64,000 bases of DNA from Thermocatellispora tengchongensis (lineage in GTDB: Bacteria; Actinomycetota; Actinomycetes; Streptosporangiales; Streptosporangiaceae), in contig NZ_JACHGN010000016.1 of assembly GCF_014202315.1 (NCBI RefSeq), forward strand, positions 248,001 to 312,000, given 5' to 3'. A program made the translations under genes and the position numbers. Positions 44,911 through 53,800 of the stretch are shown in pieces. Within the stretch, counting starts at the first letter, position 1. Each line of letters begins with the position of its first letter. The notes below the pieces were generated by a model. The model was not told where the DNA came from, did not search any database, and saw only the letters and a program-made list of their open reading frames with translations.

Positions 44911-45645
44911 GTGGACACGAGCAAGGCGAAATCGGCGACGCGCCGCCCAGCGGCAGGAGACGTGTGGCTGCGGCCATCCGGGCGGGCGGGGCGCGACGCC
45001 CCGCCGCTCAGCCGCGACCGGATCGTCGAGGAGGCCGTGGCCCTCCTGGACGCCGAGGGGGCCGACCGGCTGACCATGCGCCGCCTGGCCGAACGGCTCG
45101 GCACCGGCTCCACCACGCTGTACTGGCACGTGAAGACCAAGGACGACGTGCTCGACCTCGCCCTCGACACGATCTTCGCCGAGGTCGCCGTCCCGCGGCG
45201 GGGCGAGGGAGGATGGCGCGCCGACGTCACCGCGCTGATCAACGGATGGCGGGCGACCCTGCTGCGGCATCCCTGGTCGGCGGCGCTGCTGGGCCGTCCC
45301 ATGCTGGGCCCCAACGTCCTGGCCCGCAGCGAGTTCCTGTACGCCACCCTCCTGGAGGCCGGCGTCATCGAACCCCACCTCACCGCCGCGGCGTACGGGC
45401 TGTCCAACTACGTCATCGGCTCCGCGCTGATGGAGTCCACCTGGCTCACCACCACCGAGCGGGAGGTCGAGCATGCCGCCCGGGAGCATGTGCACGCCAA
45501 CCGGGACCGCTACCCGGCCCTCGCCGCCCACGGCCCGTTCGTCGCGGGCGACGACTGGGACACCACCTTCGCGCTCGGCCTGACCTGGCTGCTCGACGGC
45601 ATCCAGGCCACGATCGCCGGCGCCGACGGCGCCGCGCCCGCGTGA
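44911..45645 (+). CDS. TetR/AcrR-family regulator (TetR_C type)
   Basis: 244-residue repressor. After a 35-residue tail, LSRDRIVEEAVALLDAEGAD and MRRLAERLGTGSTTLYWHVK form the DNA-binding domain; the C-terminal ligand domain resembles TetR_C (WRATLLRHPWSAALLGRPML, LTWLLDGIQATIAG). GTG 44911 is likely the first transcribed base. An in-frame ATG at 44881 lies in the operator. Expected to sense a drug and release the divergent ABC-F gene. Confidence 0.9.
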   Translation: MDTSKAKSATRRPAAGDVWLRPSGRAGRDAPPLSRDRIVEEAVALLDAEGADRLTMRRLAERLGTGSTTLYWHVKTKDDVLDLALDTIFAEVAVPRRGEGGWRADVTALINGWRATLLRHPWSAALLGRPMLGPNVLARSEFLYATLLEAGVIEPHLTAAAYGLSNYVIGSALMESTWLTTTEREVEHAAREHVHANRDRYPALAAHGPFVAGDDWDTTFALGLTWLLDGIQATIAGADGAAPA

Positions 45646-45656
45646 GGCGGCCCGCG

Positions 45657-46481
45657 TCAGCGGGACACGATCCGCTCCACGTCGAACGACGACGGGCCCC
45701 ACAGAGCATGGCGGCCCGCTGGCTCGGCGGGCGGCCGGACGTACGCGTACGCGGGCTCCCCCGGGCCGACGCCGTCGGCGAGCAGCAGCGCCCGCATCAG
45801 CCGGGGGGCGTTGGCACGGCCGGCCGAGACCTTCCCGGGCCGCCGGTGATCGCGTCCGCGCACCCGCCGCCCGGACGGGACATGGGTGATCCAGACCGCC
45901 GAATCCGGCTCGCCCCCGCATGACGGTCCCCGCCGGCAGTAGACCTCTTCCCGCCAGTCCTCCGGCGCGCCGGGCAGTTCCGCGGGACCGCCATCGTCGG
46001 GCCAGACCCGCACCTCGACCCGCTCATCGGCCCGCTCATCGGCCCGGCCGGGCTCCTCCGGCGCGGCGTACGGGTCGAAGAACGCGTGGACCCCGCCCAG
46101 CCGTTTGAACACCGACCAGGCCCCGGCACCGCTCTCGCCCGCGTGCACCGCCACGGCCGACTCGCCGTCGAGGGGCACGGTCCGCCAGCCGAGCCGGGCG
46201 GCGTGCTCGCGGCAGGACCGCATGACGATGCCCGGCGCGACCGGCCAGGCCGGCGCCGGTTCGCCCGGCTCCCGGAGCGGCTCGACCACGATCACCGCGT
46301 CGTACGGGTCATAGGGGTCCCAGCGCTGCGCGGAGCCGTCGAACACGAGCGCCTCCATGGCCTCCATCTGCCGGCGCAGCCTGCGGCCCAGCCGGTGGTC
46401 TCGCAGGACGGCCGGCGTGTACAGCAGCCGTTCGATCTCGGCGTACTCGGCCATGAGGGCTTCGTATCCGGATGCGTCCAT
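45657..46481 (-). CDS. release-factor-derived protein lacking the GGQ motif
   Basis: 274-residue protein built like a class I peptide-chain release factor. The N-terminal helical PCRF part is YEALMAEYAEIERLL...RRLRRQMEAMEAL; the middle has GAGAWSVFKRLGGVHAFFDP, matching the release-factor stretch before the codon-reading loop; the C-terminal CRRGPSCGGEPDSAVWITH and VPSGRRVRGRD match the RF-1 domain around GGQSVNTTDSAVRITH. Two active features are lost: GGQ has become GGE (G189-G190-E191, 45909-45917) followed by a short deletion, and no PxT-type codon-recognition motif is present. It is about 80 residues shorter than RF1. Ribosome binding without peptide release is the natural inference. Divergent from two RNHCP genes. 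Confidence 0.75.
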   Translation of the reverse strand: MDASGYEALMAEYAEIERLLYTPAVLRDHRLGRRLRRQMEAMEALVFDGSAQRWDPYDPYDAVIVVEPLREPGEPAPAWPVAPGIVMRSCREHAARLGWRTVPLDGESAVAVHAGESGAGAWSVFKRLGGVHAFFDPYAAPEEPGRADERADERVEVRVWPDDGGPAELPGAPEDWREEVYCRRGPSCGGEPDSAVWITHVPSGRRVRGRDHRRPGKVSAGRANAPRLMRALLLADGVGPGEPAYAYVRPPAEPAGRHALWGPSSFDVERIVSR

Positions 46482-46899
46482 GCTCTCGATGGTGCAGCGA
46501 GCGGGCGCCTTTACAATGTAGATTTCCAGCTTTCCCCGGCACGCGCGAGGGGCCGGGGCCGGCGGAAAACCGCTGGCCGAGGCGCGGACCCCGCTGTTAC
46601 GCTCGGCGGCGTCGTGTCGGATTCCAACGTCGGGCCGTCGTGCCCTGGAAGGCTGTGAGTTGATGCCCGGGTCAGCGTCGAGTGTGCCTCGCCCCTTGGG
46701 CCTGAACCACCGCTGACGCACTCATGCGCATCGGCCTGCGGGCCGGTGCTCCGGCATGCCGCCGCACCCGTACGCCGTCGTGCCCTTCCGGCATGCCGTC
46801 GTGCCGTGACGCGGCCGGTGCCGGTCGCGGCCGTGCCCCGAGGCCCGCTCGACGCTTCCTTGCTGTCTTTCCACGACGATCCGGCAAGGAGCCACTCAG
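46482..46899. other. 418-base divergent interval before the RNHCP genes
   Basis: No annotated-size gene. It contains TACAATGTA (46512-46520), a small palindrome close to the release-factor-like start, a possible 17-codon upstream reading frame (46663-46716), and GC-rich direct repeats of GGCATGCCG near 46755 and 46790. The RNHCP leader may therefore be about 200 bases or more. Confidence 0.4.
46663..46716 (+). CDS. possible 17-residue leader peptide
   Basis: ATG with GGAAGG 10 nt upstream, coding MPGSASSVPRPLGLNHR and a TGA, about 180 bases before the first RNHCP start. Supported only by the ribosome-binding site and the long leader; could be chance. Confidence 0.2.
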   Translation: MPGSASSVPRPLGLNHR

Positions 46900-47259
46900 G
46901 TGTCCGACAACCGTTCCATCACCAGAACCGAGACCTTCGACTGCGTACGATGCGGCCTGACCGTGACCGCGTTCGCGCCCGACGGCGGCAGGCGCAACCA
47001 CTGCCCGAGCTGCCTGCACTCCCGGCACGTCCTGGACCGGGTGGAGGGCGGGCCGTCGCAGTGCGGCTCGCGGATGGCGCCGATCTCCATCGCGGTGCTC
47101 CGCAGCGGCGAATGGATGATCATCCATCGGTGCGCGCGCTGCGGCGAGCTGACGTCCAATCCCATCAGCGGCGATGACAACCAGCTCATCCTGATGCGGA
47201 TGGCCGTGCGCCCCCTCGCCCAGCCGCCGTTCCCGCTCGAATCCTTCGGCGACCTGTGA
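46900..47259 (+). CDS. RNHCP-domain protein, copy 1
   Basis: 119-residue RNHCP protein. Eight Cys in four pairs (FDCVRCG, RNHCPSCL, QCGSRMAPI, CARCGE) suggest two zinc ribbons; the family name motif RNHCP is at about residues 32-36. It ends with DDNQLILMRMAVRPLAQPPFP. Function unknown; small, basic, zinc-binding, perhaps nucleic-acid or ribosome associated (inference). GTG 46900 has AAGGAG upstream. Its stop overlaps a GTG in the frame of copy 2, so the two are cotranscribed. Confidence 0.9.
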   Translation: MSDNRSITRTETFDCVRCGLTVTAFAPDGGRRNHCPSCLHSRHVLDRVEGGPSQCGSRMAPISIAVLRSGEWMIIHRCARCGELTSNPISGDDNQLILMRMAVRPLAQPPFPLESFGDL

Positions 47260-47288
47260 GCCGCCGGCACGAGAGGGGGGACACGACG

Positions 47289-47693
47289 ATGCCACGCAGA
47301 AAGCCGCACCCGCGCCGGCCGCAGCGGCCCAAGGACCGGACTCCGGACGGCCGGGGCCGGGAGACGTTCCGCTGCGTCGGCTGCCGGCTGGACGTGCCGC
47401 TGGCCGCGCCGGGCACGGCCCACCGCAACCACTGCCCGCACTGCCTGACCAGCCTGCACCTGGACCGCAGGATCCCCGGCGACCGGCGCGCGAGCTGCCA
47501 CGGCCGCATGGCCGCGGTCGGCGTGACGGTCCGGGGCGACGGTGAATGGCTGATCATCCACCAGTGCCAGGCGTGCGGCGAGCTGAGCGCCAACCGCATC
47601 GCGGGAGACGACAACGCCCTGGTCCTGCTGCGCATGGCGGTCAGGCCGCTGTCCGGCGACCGCCTGCGCCTCGGCGCGCTGCTGGCGCTGTAG
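47289..47693 (+). CDS. RNHCP-domain protein, copy 2
   Basis: 134-residue second RNHCP protein, clearly paralogous to copy 1: FRCVGCRLDVPLAAPG, HRNHCPHCLTSLHLD, CHGRMAAVGV, WLIIHQCQACGELSANRIAG and LLRMAVRPLSGDRLRLG align along the whole length. It has a 30-residue Arg/Pro-rich N-terminal tail that copy 1 lacks. ATG 47289 has AGGGGGG upstream; a GTG at 47256 overlapping the copy 1 stop is the alternative. A strong hairpin follows 17 bases after the stop. Confidence 0.88.
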   Translation: MPRRKPHPRRPQRPKDRTPDGRGRETFRCVGCRLDVPLAAPGTAHRNHCPHCLTSLHLDRRIPGDRRASCHGRMAAVGVTVRGDGEWLIIHQCQACGELSANRIAGDDNALVLLRMAVRPLSGDRLRLGALLAL

Positions 47694-47710
47694 CCGGGGG
47701 CGCCGGGCGG

Positions 47711-47748
47711 CGACCATGACAGCGCTCGTACGGGCGCTGTCATGGTCG
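47711..47748. terminator. strong hairpin terminator after the RNHCP pair
   Basis: Perfect 15-bp stem CGACCATGACAGCGC (47711-47725) and GCGCTGTCATGGTCG (47734-47748), 8-base loop, between convergent transcription units. Can serve both directions. Confidence 0.85.
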
Positions 47749-47825
47749 CGCGGCGGGCACGTGACTCGACAGGCGGCGCGCATGGCTTGCCCGCACGGCG
47801 GCACGTCGCAGGCGTCGTGCCACAT

Positions 47826-47861
47826 GCGTGCCCGCGCGGCGGTGGCATGTCGCGGGCACGC
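47826..47861 (-). terminator. hairpin after the RidA gene
   Basis: Perfect 11-bp stem GCGTGCCCGCG (47826-47836) and CGCGGGCACGC (47851-47861) with a 14-base loop, 13 bases past the RidA stop on the minus strand. Confidence 0.65.
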
Positions 47862-47874
47862 CGCGCCTGAGCCG

Positions 47875-48282
47875 TCAGTCGATGACCGCGGTGGCCTCGA
47901 CCTCGACCAGAAGGTCGGGCTCCCCCAGCGCGGCGACGCCCAGCAGCGTGATCGGCTTGACCGGGTCGATCCCCAGCCTCGCGGCCGCCCGCGAGATGCC
48001 CTCGCCCAGCAGGGGCATCTTCTCCGGCTTCCAGTCCACGACGTAGACGGTCAGTTTCGCCACGTCGTCGAAGGAGCCGCCGATCCCGGCCAGGGCGGTG
48101 CCGATGTTGAGGTAGGCCTGCTCGACCTGGGCGGCCAGGTCGCCTTCGCCGACCTTGCGGCCCTCGGCGTCGCGGGCGACCTGCCCGGCGAGGAACACCA
48201 GCTTCGATCCGGTGGCGATCGACAGTTGCCGGTAGACCTCGGGTTTCGGCAACCCGTCGGGGTTCACCAATGTGACTGCCAT
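47875..48282 (-). CDS. RidA-family (YjgF/YER057c/UK114) deaminase-like protein
   Basis: 135-residue RidA-family protein: PEVYRQLSIATGSKLVFLAG, AAQVEQAYLNIGTALAGIGG, KLTVYVVDW, and the C-terminal LGVAALGEPDLLVEVEATAV. The usual Arg for 2-aminoacrylate hydrolysis would lie in the last third; there I see KPITLLGVAALGEPD without it, so imine deaminase activity is uncertain. AAGGAG precedes the ATG. Divergent from a TetR regulator across a palindrome. Confidence 0.9.
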   Translation of the reverse strand: MAVTLVNPDGLPKPEVYRQLSIATGSKLVFLAGQVARDAEGRKVGEGDLAAQVEQAYLNIGTALAGIGGSFDDVAKLTVYVVDWKPEKMPLLGEGISRAAARLGIDPVKPITLLGVAALGEPDLLVEVEATAVID

Positions 48283-48330
48283 GACTACTCCTTGTCGCGG
48301 GAAGCTGCGGACTCGAAACGCCGGGGAAAA

Positions 48331-48351
48331 CATAGCATTGCTATGTATTAT
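48331..48351. promoter_or_regulatory. TetR operator overlapping a leaderless promoter
   Basis: Perfect 15-bp palindrome CATAGCA-T-TGCTATG at 48331-48345, directly followed by TATTAT (48346-48351), which ends 6 bases before the GTG of the TetR gene. Repressor bound here would cover the -10. Confidence 0.75.
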
Positions 48352-48357
48352 TGGGCC

Positions 48358-48972
48358 GTGGTGAGGACGAAAGACCCCTCGATCCGCGCGCTGCTGATCG
48401 ACCGCGCCGCGCAGATGCTCCGGACCCGCCGGCCCGTCACCCTCCGCTCGCTGGTGGCCGGGACGGGCGCGTCCACGATGGCCGTCTACACCTACTTCGG
48501 CGGCATGGAGGGGCTGTGGAAGGCGCTGCGGCAAGAAGGCTTCACCCGCCTGGCGGCCGAACTCGCGAAGGTGCCGGCCACTGCCGACCCGGTACGCGAC
48601 CTGGCCGCCCTGAGCGCCGCCTATCTGTCCAACGCCATGGACAACCCCGACCTCTACCGGGTCATGTTCGACGCGACGTTCGAACTGGAGGACTCCAAGG
48701 CCGCGGACGAGACCCTGCACTGCCTGGTCCGCGGCGTCGAACGGGCCAAGAGCGCCGGCCGCTTCCGCGACGACATCGATCCGCTGGAACTGGCCGTCCA
48801 GGGCTGGGCCATCGGCCACGGCCTGGCCTCCCTCGTCACCACCGGCCCGCTGCCACGCCAGGCGCTCGCCCACGGCGTCCCCCTGCTGACGGCGCTGTTC
48901 GTCAGCGCGGGAGACGACCCCGGCAGATGCCGCCGATCGATCGAGCAGGGCTGGGAGCAGGTCCGCCTCTGA
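48358..48972 (+). CDS. TetR/AcrR-family regulator
   Basis: 204-residue repressor: IRALLIDRAAQMLRTRRPVT and LRSLVAGTGASTMAVYTYFG are the DNA-binding helices, MEGLWKALRQEGFTRLAAEL follows, and a WHG-type ligand domain (LSNAMDNPDLYRVMFDA, LELAVQGWAIGHGLASLV) completes it. GTG 48358 appears to be the transcription start too; GTG 48361 and ATG 48343 are alternatives. Divergent from the RidA gene, which is its likely target through the 15-bp palindrome. Confidence 0.9.
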   Translation: MVRTKDPSIRALLIDRAAQMLRTRRPVTLRSLVAGTGASTMAVYTYFGGMEGLWKALRQEGFTRLAAELAKVPATADPVRDLAALSAAYLSNAMDNPDLYRVMFDATFELEDSKAADETLHCLVRGVERAKSAGRFRDDIDPLELAVQGWAIGHGLASLVTTGPLPRQALAHGVPLLTALFVSAGDDPGRCRRSIEQGWEQVRL

Positions 48973-49047
48973 GGGCGAGAGGCCGCCTGGACGCGCTGTG
49001 CGCACCGAGCACCGCCGCCACCGGCGGCAGAGCCCGCGCGCCTGTCG

Positions 49048-49881
49048 TCATCCGGTCGGCGCGGAACGCCAGACGATGTAGTGCACGGCAATGCGGTCTT
49101 CGCGTTCGGGCAGGTCGGTGACCTTCAGGGCGCCGACGTTCCGCTCCGCGGTCTCCAGGCAGTACCACGCGTTCTTCTCCGCCCGTACGCTCCCGTAGTG
49201 GCGGCGCCGCAGTTCCCTGGCGCACTCGGCCGCCGTGGGCGTGCCGGAGAAGGGAGTGATCCAGAACCCGCCGCCTCCCTTGGTCCAGATCTCGTGGTAC
49301 GGGGCGTGATAGACGATGTCCGCCTCGGCGCTCACCTCGCTGATGACGCCGCCTTCGAGGTCGAGATAGTCCTGGTCGGCGAGCACGGCGTCGCCGGTGT
49401 TGACGACGTCCCCCTGGGGGGCGCCGGGTTCCGGGGAAGCGGAGGACGCCGAGGATGCGGAGCCGGACGCGCCGGTGGGCCGCTGGGACGACGGGCCGTC
49501 CGCGGCGGGCTGTGCGGGCGCCGGGGCGCTCCACGCGCGGTCCAGCGCCGCGCCCGCCGTTCCGGAGCCGACAACGATCAGGGCCGCCATGGCCAGGCCG
49601 CCGGCCCGCAGCGGCCTGCCGTACTGCCGGACCAGCCCGCCGAGTCCGAGCAGCGCCGCGAGGATGCCGGTGACCAGGACGCCCAGCAGCGGGCCGCTGG
49701 TGAACAACTGCCCGAGGGCCGCCACGTCGGCGACGAACCCCAGAGCGGTCAGCGCCGTGGTCTGCCAGTCCCCCGGCCCTCGCGCGGACTCACCACCCTG
49801 CGCGGACTCTTCCTGCGTGCCCTGCGTGGGCTCTCCACCGGTGGAGCCGGTCAACGGTGCTCCTTCCCCGGAACGGGTCAC
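49048..49881 (-). CDS. membrane-anchored hypothetical protein
   Basis: 277-residue protein: an acidic Gly/Glu/Gln-rich N-terminus, hydrophobic spans (ALTALGFVADVAALG, LLGVLVTGILAALLGLGGLV, GGLAMAALIVVGSGTAG), a Ser/Ala/Pro linker, and a C-terminal domain of about 115 residues (DYLDLEGGVISEVSAEADIV, WITPFSGTPTAAECARELRR, AWYCLETAERNVGALKV) with two Cys that may pair. The C-terminal domain resembles soluble domains found at the ends of some actinomycete signalling proteins, but I cannot name it. GTG start with GGAG upstream. Confidence 0.75.
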   Translation of the reverse strand: MTRSGEGAPLTGSTGGEPTQGTQEESAQGGESARGPGDWQTTALTALGFVADVAALGQLFTSGPLLGVLVTGILAALLGLGGLVRQYGRPLRAGGLAMAALIVVGSGTAGAALDRAWSAPAPAQPAADGPSSQRPTGASGSASSASSASPEPGAPQGDVVNTGDAVLADQDYLDLEGGVISEVSAEADIVYHAPYHEIWTKGGGGFWITPFSGTPTAAECARELRRRHYGSVRAEKNAWYCLETAERNVGALKVTDLPEREDRIAVHYIVWRSAPTG

Positions 49882-50009
49882 GGACAGCTCCAGCCTTCCA
49901 AACGGCCGCTCCCCCGGAACCCGGCGGGGGCTTCGGGGGTGGGCAAGGGTGATGCTCCGCCCCGGTCGTCTGGTCCGGGGCGGAGCATCGCGGTGGGTGG
50001 CTCAGATGG

Positions 50010-50630
50010 TCAGCAGTCGGGGTCGATGTTCCCCGGGCAGTTGCGCCACAGGCGGATGGCCACGTTGAACCCGTCGTTGTTGTCGCCGAGATTGGCGTCA
50101 TTGACCTTGAACTCGAACTGCGGGATGTACCTGGCGTGCCGTATGACCCGGGTGATCCGCAGACAGTCGCTGTCCGCGCCCGAGGTGTACCAGGTTCCGG
50201 CCGGGAGCCGGTGCCCGGCGTCGACGCCGCTGACGACCTGTGCGTTGGCGTAGTGAGGACGCACCAGCAGCGCGTACTTGGGTTCTCCCGACGCGGGCCA
50301 GCGGCCGTCGGCGGGGGCCAGATCGTCCCAGCCGTTGCCCCACGGGCCCTTGTGGTCCCCCCAGGTGGCGATCTGGGTCGTGCCCGAGGCCCGGAAGCGC
50401 AGCACGTCTCCGGCGCGCAGCGTCAGCCTGGGCGCCCAGTGGGTCTTGCGGTCTCCGGGGACGAACAACGTGGCCTTCAGCCGCCAGTTGCCGCTGCCCG
50501 CCCAGCTTCGCGTGTTCGCGCAGTCGTCGATGGGGCCCGCCGCGGCGGCGGGCTGCGCGCCGGCCAGGCCGATCGTGCCGAGCGTCAGGGCGGTGCCGAG
50601 GGACACCAGGAAACGGGTCGTCGCCCGCAT
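50010..50630 (-). CDS. secreted protein with two Cys pairs
   Basis: 206-residue exported protein. A Sec signal peptide (about residues 1-31, ending QPAAAA) precedes a mature domain with four Cys (DDCANTRSW, SDCLRITRV, RNCPGNIDPDC), many Trp and Gly residues (TTQIATWGDHKGPWGNGWDD), suggesting a disulfide-stabilised beta-rich fold, perhaps carbohydrate binding. ATG 50630 has AAGGAG 10 nt upstream. Divergent from the STAND-WD40 gene. No family recognised. Confidence 0.75.
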   Translation of the reverse strand: MRATTRFLVSLGTALTLGTIGLAGAQPAAAAGPIDDCANTRSWAGSGNWRLKATLFVPGDRKTHWAPRLTLRAGDVLRFRASGTTQIATWGDHKGPWGNGWDDLAPADGRWPASGEPKYALLVRPHYANAQVVSGVDAGHRLPAGTWYTSGADSDCLRITRVIRHARYIPQFEFKVNDANLGDNNDGFNVAIRLWRNCPGNIDPDC

Positions 50631-50814
50631 AGGCGTTTTCTCCTTCTCACGGGTTCGCGGGGTCTCGGGATCTCGGGGCCGGATGCGCCGGTGAGGCGCG
50701 GGCCGGGCCGCCTCACGGCGACCATGGCGGCGGTGGGCCGGAGCCGGGAAGGGCGCCGCGATTACCCGTACAAGCCCGTACAGGATGTAACCCTTCGTGT
50801 CTCCGGGGCGACTT

Positions 50815-50850
50815 CTCAGTGACCGGCTCAGTGACCGGCTCAGTGACCGG
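50815..50850 (+). repeat. 12-bp tandem repeat, three exact units, before the STAND gene
   Basis: CTCAGTGACCGG three times without gaps, ending 24 bases before the GTG. Just upstream, CCCGTACAAG and CCCGTACAGG form another direct repeat (50765-50784). The block occupies the 5' leader or promoter and could be a regulator array or a slippage product. Confidence 0.75.
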
Positions 50851-50874
50851 TGAGGACAGCCTGGAGGGAGCGCC

Positions 50875-53800
50875 GTGCCCGAGCCCGCGATCGAGCGCCC
50901 GTCGGACATCCGCAGCCGCGAGGACTTCGCCCGGCTGTTGTCGGCGCTGCGTGATCGGGCGGGCCTGACGGTGCGGCAGGTGGCGGCGCGGGCGGGCAGC
51001 GCCGGCGCGCACAGCACGATCGGCGACTGGTTCGCCGGCCGGGGCCTGCCCTCGCTCGCCCTGCGCGAGCTGTTCGTCCGGGTGCTGAAGGTGTGCGGCG
51101 TCGATGACGCCGAGCTGGTGGAGGAGTGGCTGTCGGCCTGGCAGCGGGTACGCCGGGCGCCCGGCCGGCGTGCGGGAGGGCCCGAGCCGTACCGAGGGCT
51201 GGCCGGGTTCCGGGAGGAGCACGCCGGGTGGTTCTTCGGACGCGAGACTCTGACCGCCAGGCTCCTCGCCCGCGTGGCCGAGCTGGACGGCGGCGGCGTG
51301 CAGCTCGTGGTGGGCGCGTCCGGCTCGGGGAAGTCCTCGCTGCTGCGCGCCGGGCTGATCCCCGCGCTCAAGGCGAAGGGGCGCTCGGTGACCCTGCTCA
51401 CCCCCTCCGTCGCGCCCGCCCCCGAGCCGCGGGGAGGTCAGGGGCTCGTGCTGGTCGTGGACCAGTTCGAGGAGGTGTTCACCGTGTTCGCCGACGAGGA
51501 GCGCCGTGCCGCGTTCATCGCGGCGTTGCTGGGGGCGGCGTCGGACGGGGCGGTCGTGGTGGCCGGGCTGCGGGCGGACTTCTACGCCCACGTCCTGCGC
51601 CGCCCGGACCTGGTGCGGGCGGTCCAGGAGGGGCCGCTCGCGGTGGGACCGCTGAGCGGCGAGGAGCTGCGCCAGGTCATCGTGGAGCCGGCGCGCAAGG
51701 CCCGGATCGACGTCGAGGACGGGCTGGTCGAGCTACTGGTGCGCGAGGCGGCCCGGGCGCATGACGCGGGCGTGTTGCCGTTGCTGTCCCACGCCCTGTA
51801 CGCCACCTGGCTGCACGGGCAGGGGCGCAGGCTGACCGTGGCCGGCTACCGGGAGGTGGGCGGCATCGAGGGGGCGATCGCGGCCAGCGCGGGCGACGTC
51901 TACGACGAACTGGACGACCGGCAGCGGGAACTGGCCCGCAGGCTCTTCCTCCACCTGGTCCACGTGGCCCCCGACACCGCCGACACCCGCCGCCGGGTGA
52001 CCAGGGCCGAGCTGCTCGCCGCGGAGTCCGGAGACGGCGAGCGGGAGATGGAGGATGTGCTCGGCCGTTTCGTGGCCCAGCGGCTCATCACCGTGGACGG
52101 GGACACGGTCGAGATCACCCACGAGGCGCTGCTGTGGGCCTGGCCGCTGCTCAGGGGCTGGATCGACGCCGGCCGGGTCGGCCTGCTCGTCGGCCGCAGG
52201 GTGCTCGCCGACGCCGAGGCGTGGCGGGCCGACCACCGCGACCCCGACGCGCTCTACCGCGGCGCCCGGCTGCTGGCCGCCCAGGAGTGGGCGCAGGCGC
52301 ACGGGGCCGGCGTGCCGCCCACGGTGCGGGAGTTCCTGCAGGCCGGCGCCGCCCAGGCCCGCCGCCGGGTACGTCGCCTCTACCAGGCGGTCACCGCGCT
52401 CGCGGTGGTGTCGGCCCTCGCCCTCATCGCCTCCGGCGTGGCGGTCCAGGCGCAGCGCACCGCCGTCCGGCAGCGTGACGAGGCGCTGTCGCGGAAGGTC
52501 GCGGCCGAGACCGCCGCGCTGCGGCGGGCCGACCCGGCGCTGGCCGTCCAGCTCAGCGTGGCCGCCCATCGGCTCGCGCCCACCGTGGAGGCGCGCGGCG
52601 CCGTCCTCAGCCTGTCCGCCGAGCCGTACGCCACCAGGGTGACCGGCCACACCGGCGCCGTGTACGCCACCGCGTTCGCCCCCGGGGGCGGGCTCATGGC
52701 CACCGCGGGCGATGAGGGAGTCGTCCGGTTGTGGGACACGGCCGACCCGCACCGGCCGCGCCCACTCGCCGCGGTGCCCGCGCACGAGGGCGGGGCGTTG
52801 ACGGCCGCCTTCGATCCCGGCGGGCGCACCCTGGCCACCGCCGGCGTGGACCAGGTGATCCGGCTGTGGGACGTGACCGATCCGCGGCGCCCGGCCCCGC
52901 TGGGCGTCCTCCGCGGGCACGCCGGCACCGTACGCCATGTGGCGTTCCGTGCCGACGGCCGGGTCCTGGCCAGCGCGAGCTACGACAGGACCGCGCGGCT
53001 GTGGGACGTGGCCGACCCGCGCGCTCCCCGGCCGCTCGCGGTGGGGCGAGGCAGCGGCGACGGGCTGTCCGCCGTGGCGTTCAGCCCCGACGGGCGCACC
53101 CTCGTCACGACGGCGGCCGACCGGGTCACGCGGGTGTGGGATGTCGCCGACCCCCGCAGGCCGCGCGCCGCCGCCACGCTCGGCGGGCACACCGCCCCGG
53201 TCCTGTCGGCCGCGTTCAGCCCCGACGGCCGGGTGTTCGCGACCGGCGCGTTCGACAACACGATCAGGCTGTGGGACGCCGGCACGCGCAAGACGCTCGC
53301 CGTACTGGAGGGCCACGCCAACGGCGTCGTCGCGCTCGCCTTCAGCCCCGACGGCCGGACTCTCGCCAGCGGCGGCTACGACCTCACGACCCGGCTGTGG
53401 GACCTCTCGGTCCCGGCGGCCGGCCGGGTCCCGCTCACGCTGGACGGGCACGGCGACATCGTGTACGCGGTCGCCTTCAGCCCTGACGGGCGCACGCTCG
53501 CCTCGGGGAGCAAGGACACCACGGCCAGGCTGTGGGACCTGTCCGCGCCGGTGCCGGCCGGGCACACCGGGCGGGTCTACGGGGCGGCCTTCGCTCCGGG
53601 CGGCGACCTGCTGGTCACGGGCACCGCCGACGGCGCCCGCCTGTGGCGCGCGAACGCCCGCCGGGAGCCACCGGTGCCGCTCGCCGGTCACACCGACTAC
53701 GTCGTCGCCACGGCGTTCCACCCCCGCGGACGCCTCCTGGCCACCGGCAGCCTCGACTACACGACCCGGTTGTGGGACCTGTCCTCCCCGGCGGAGCCCG

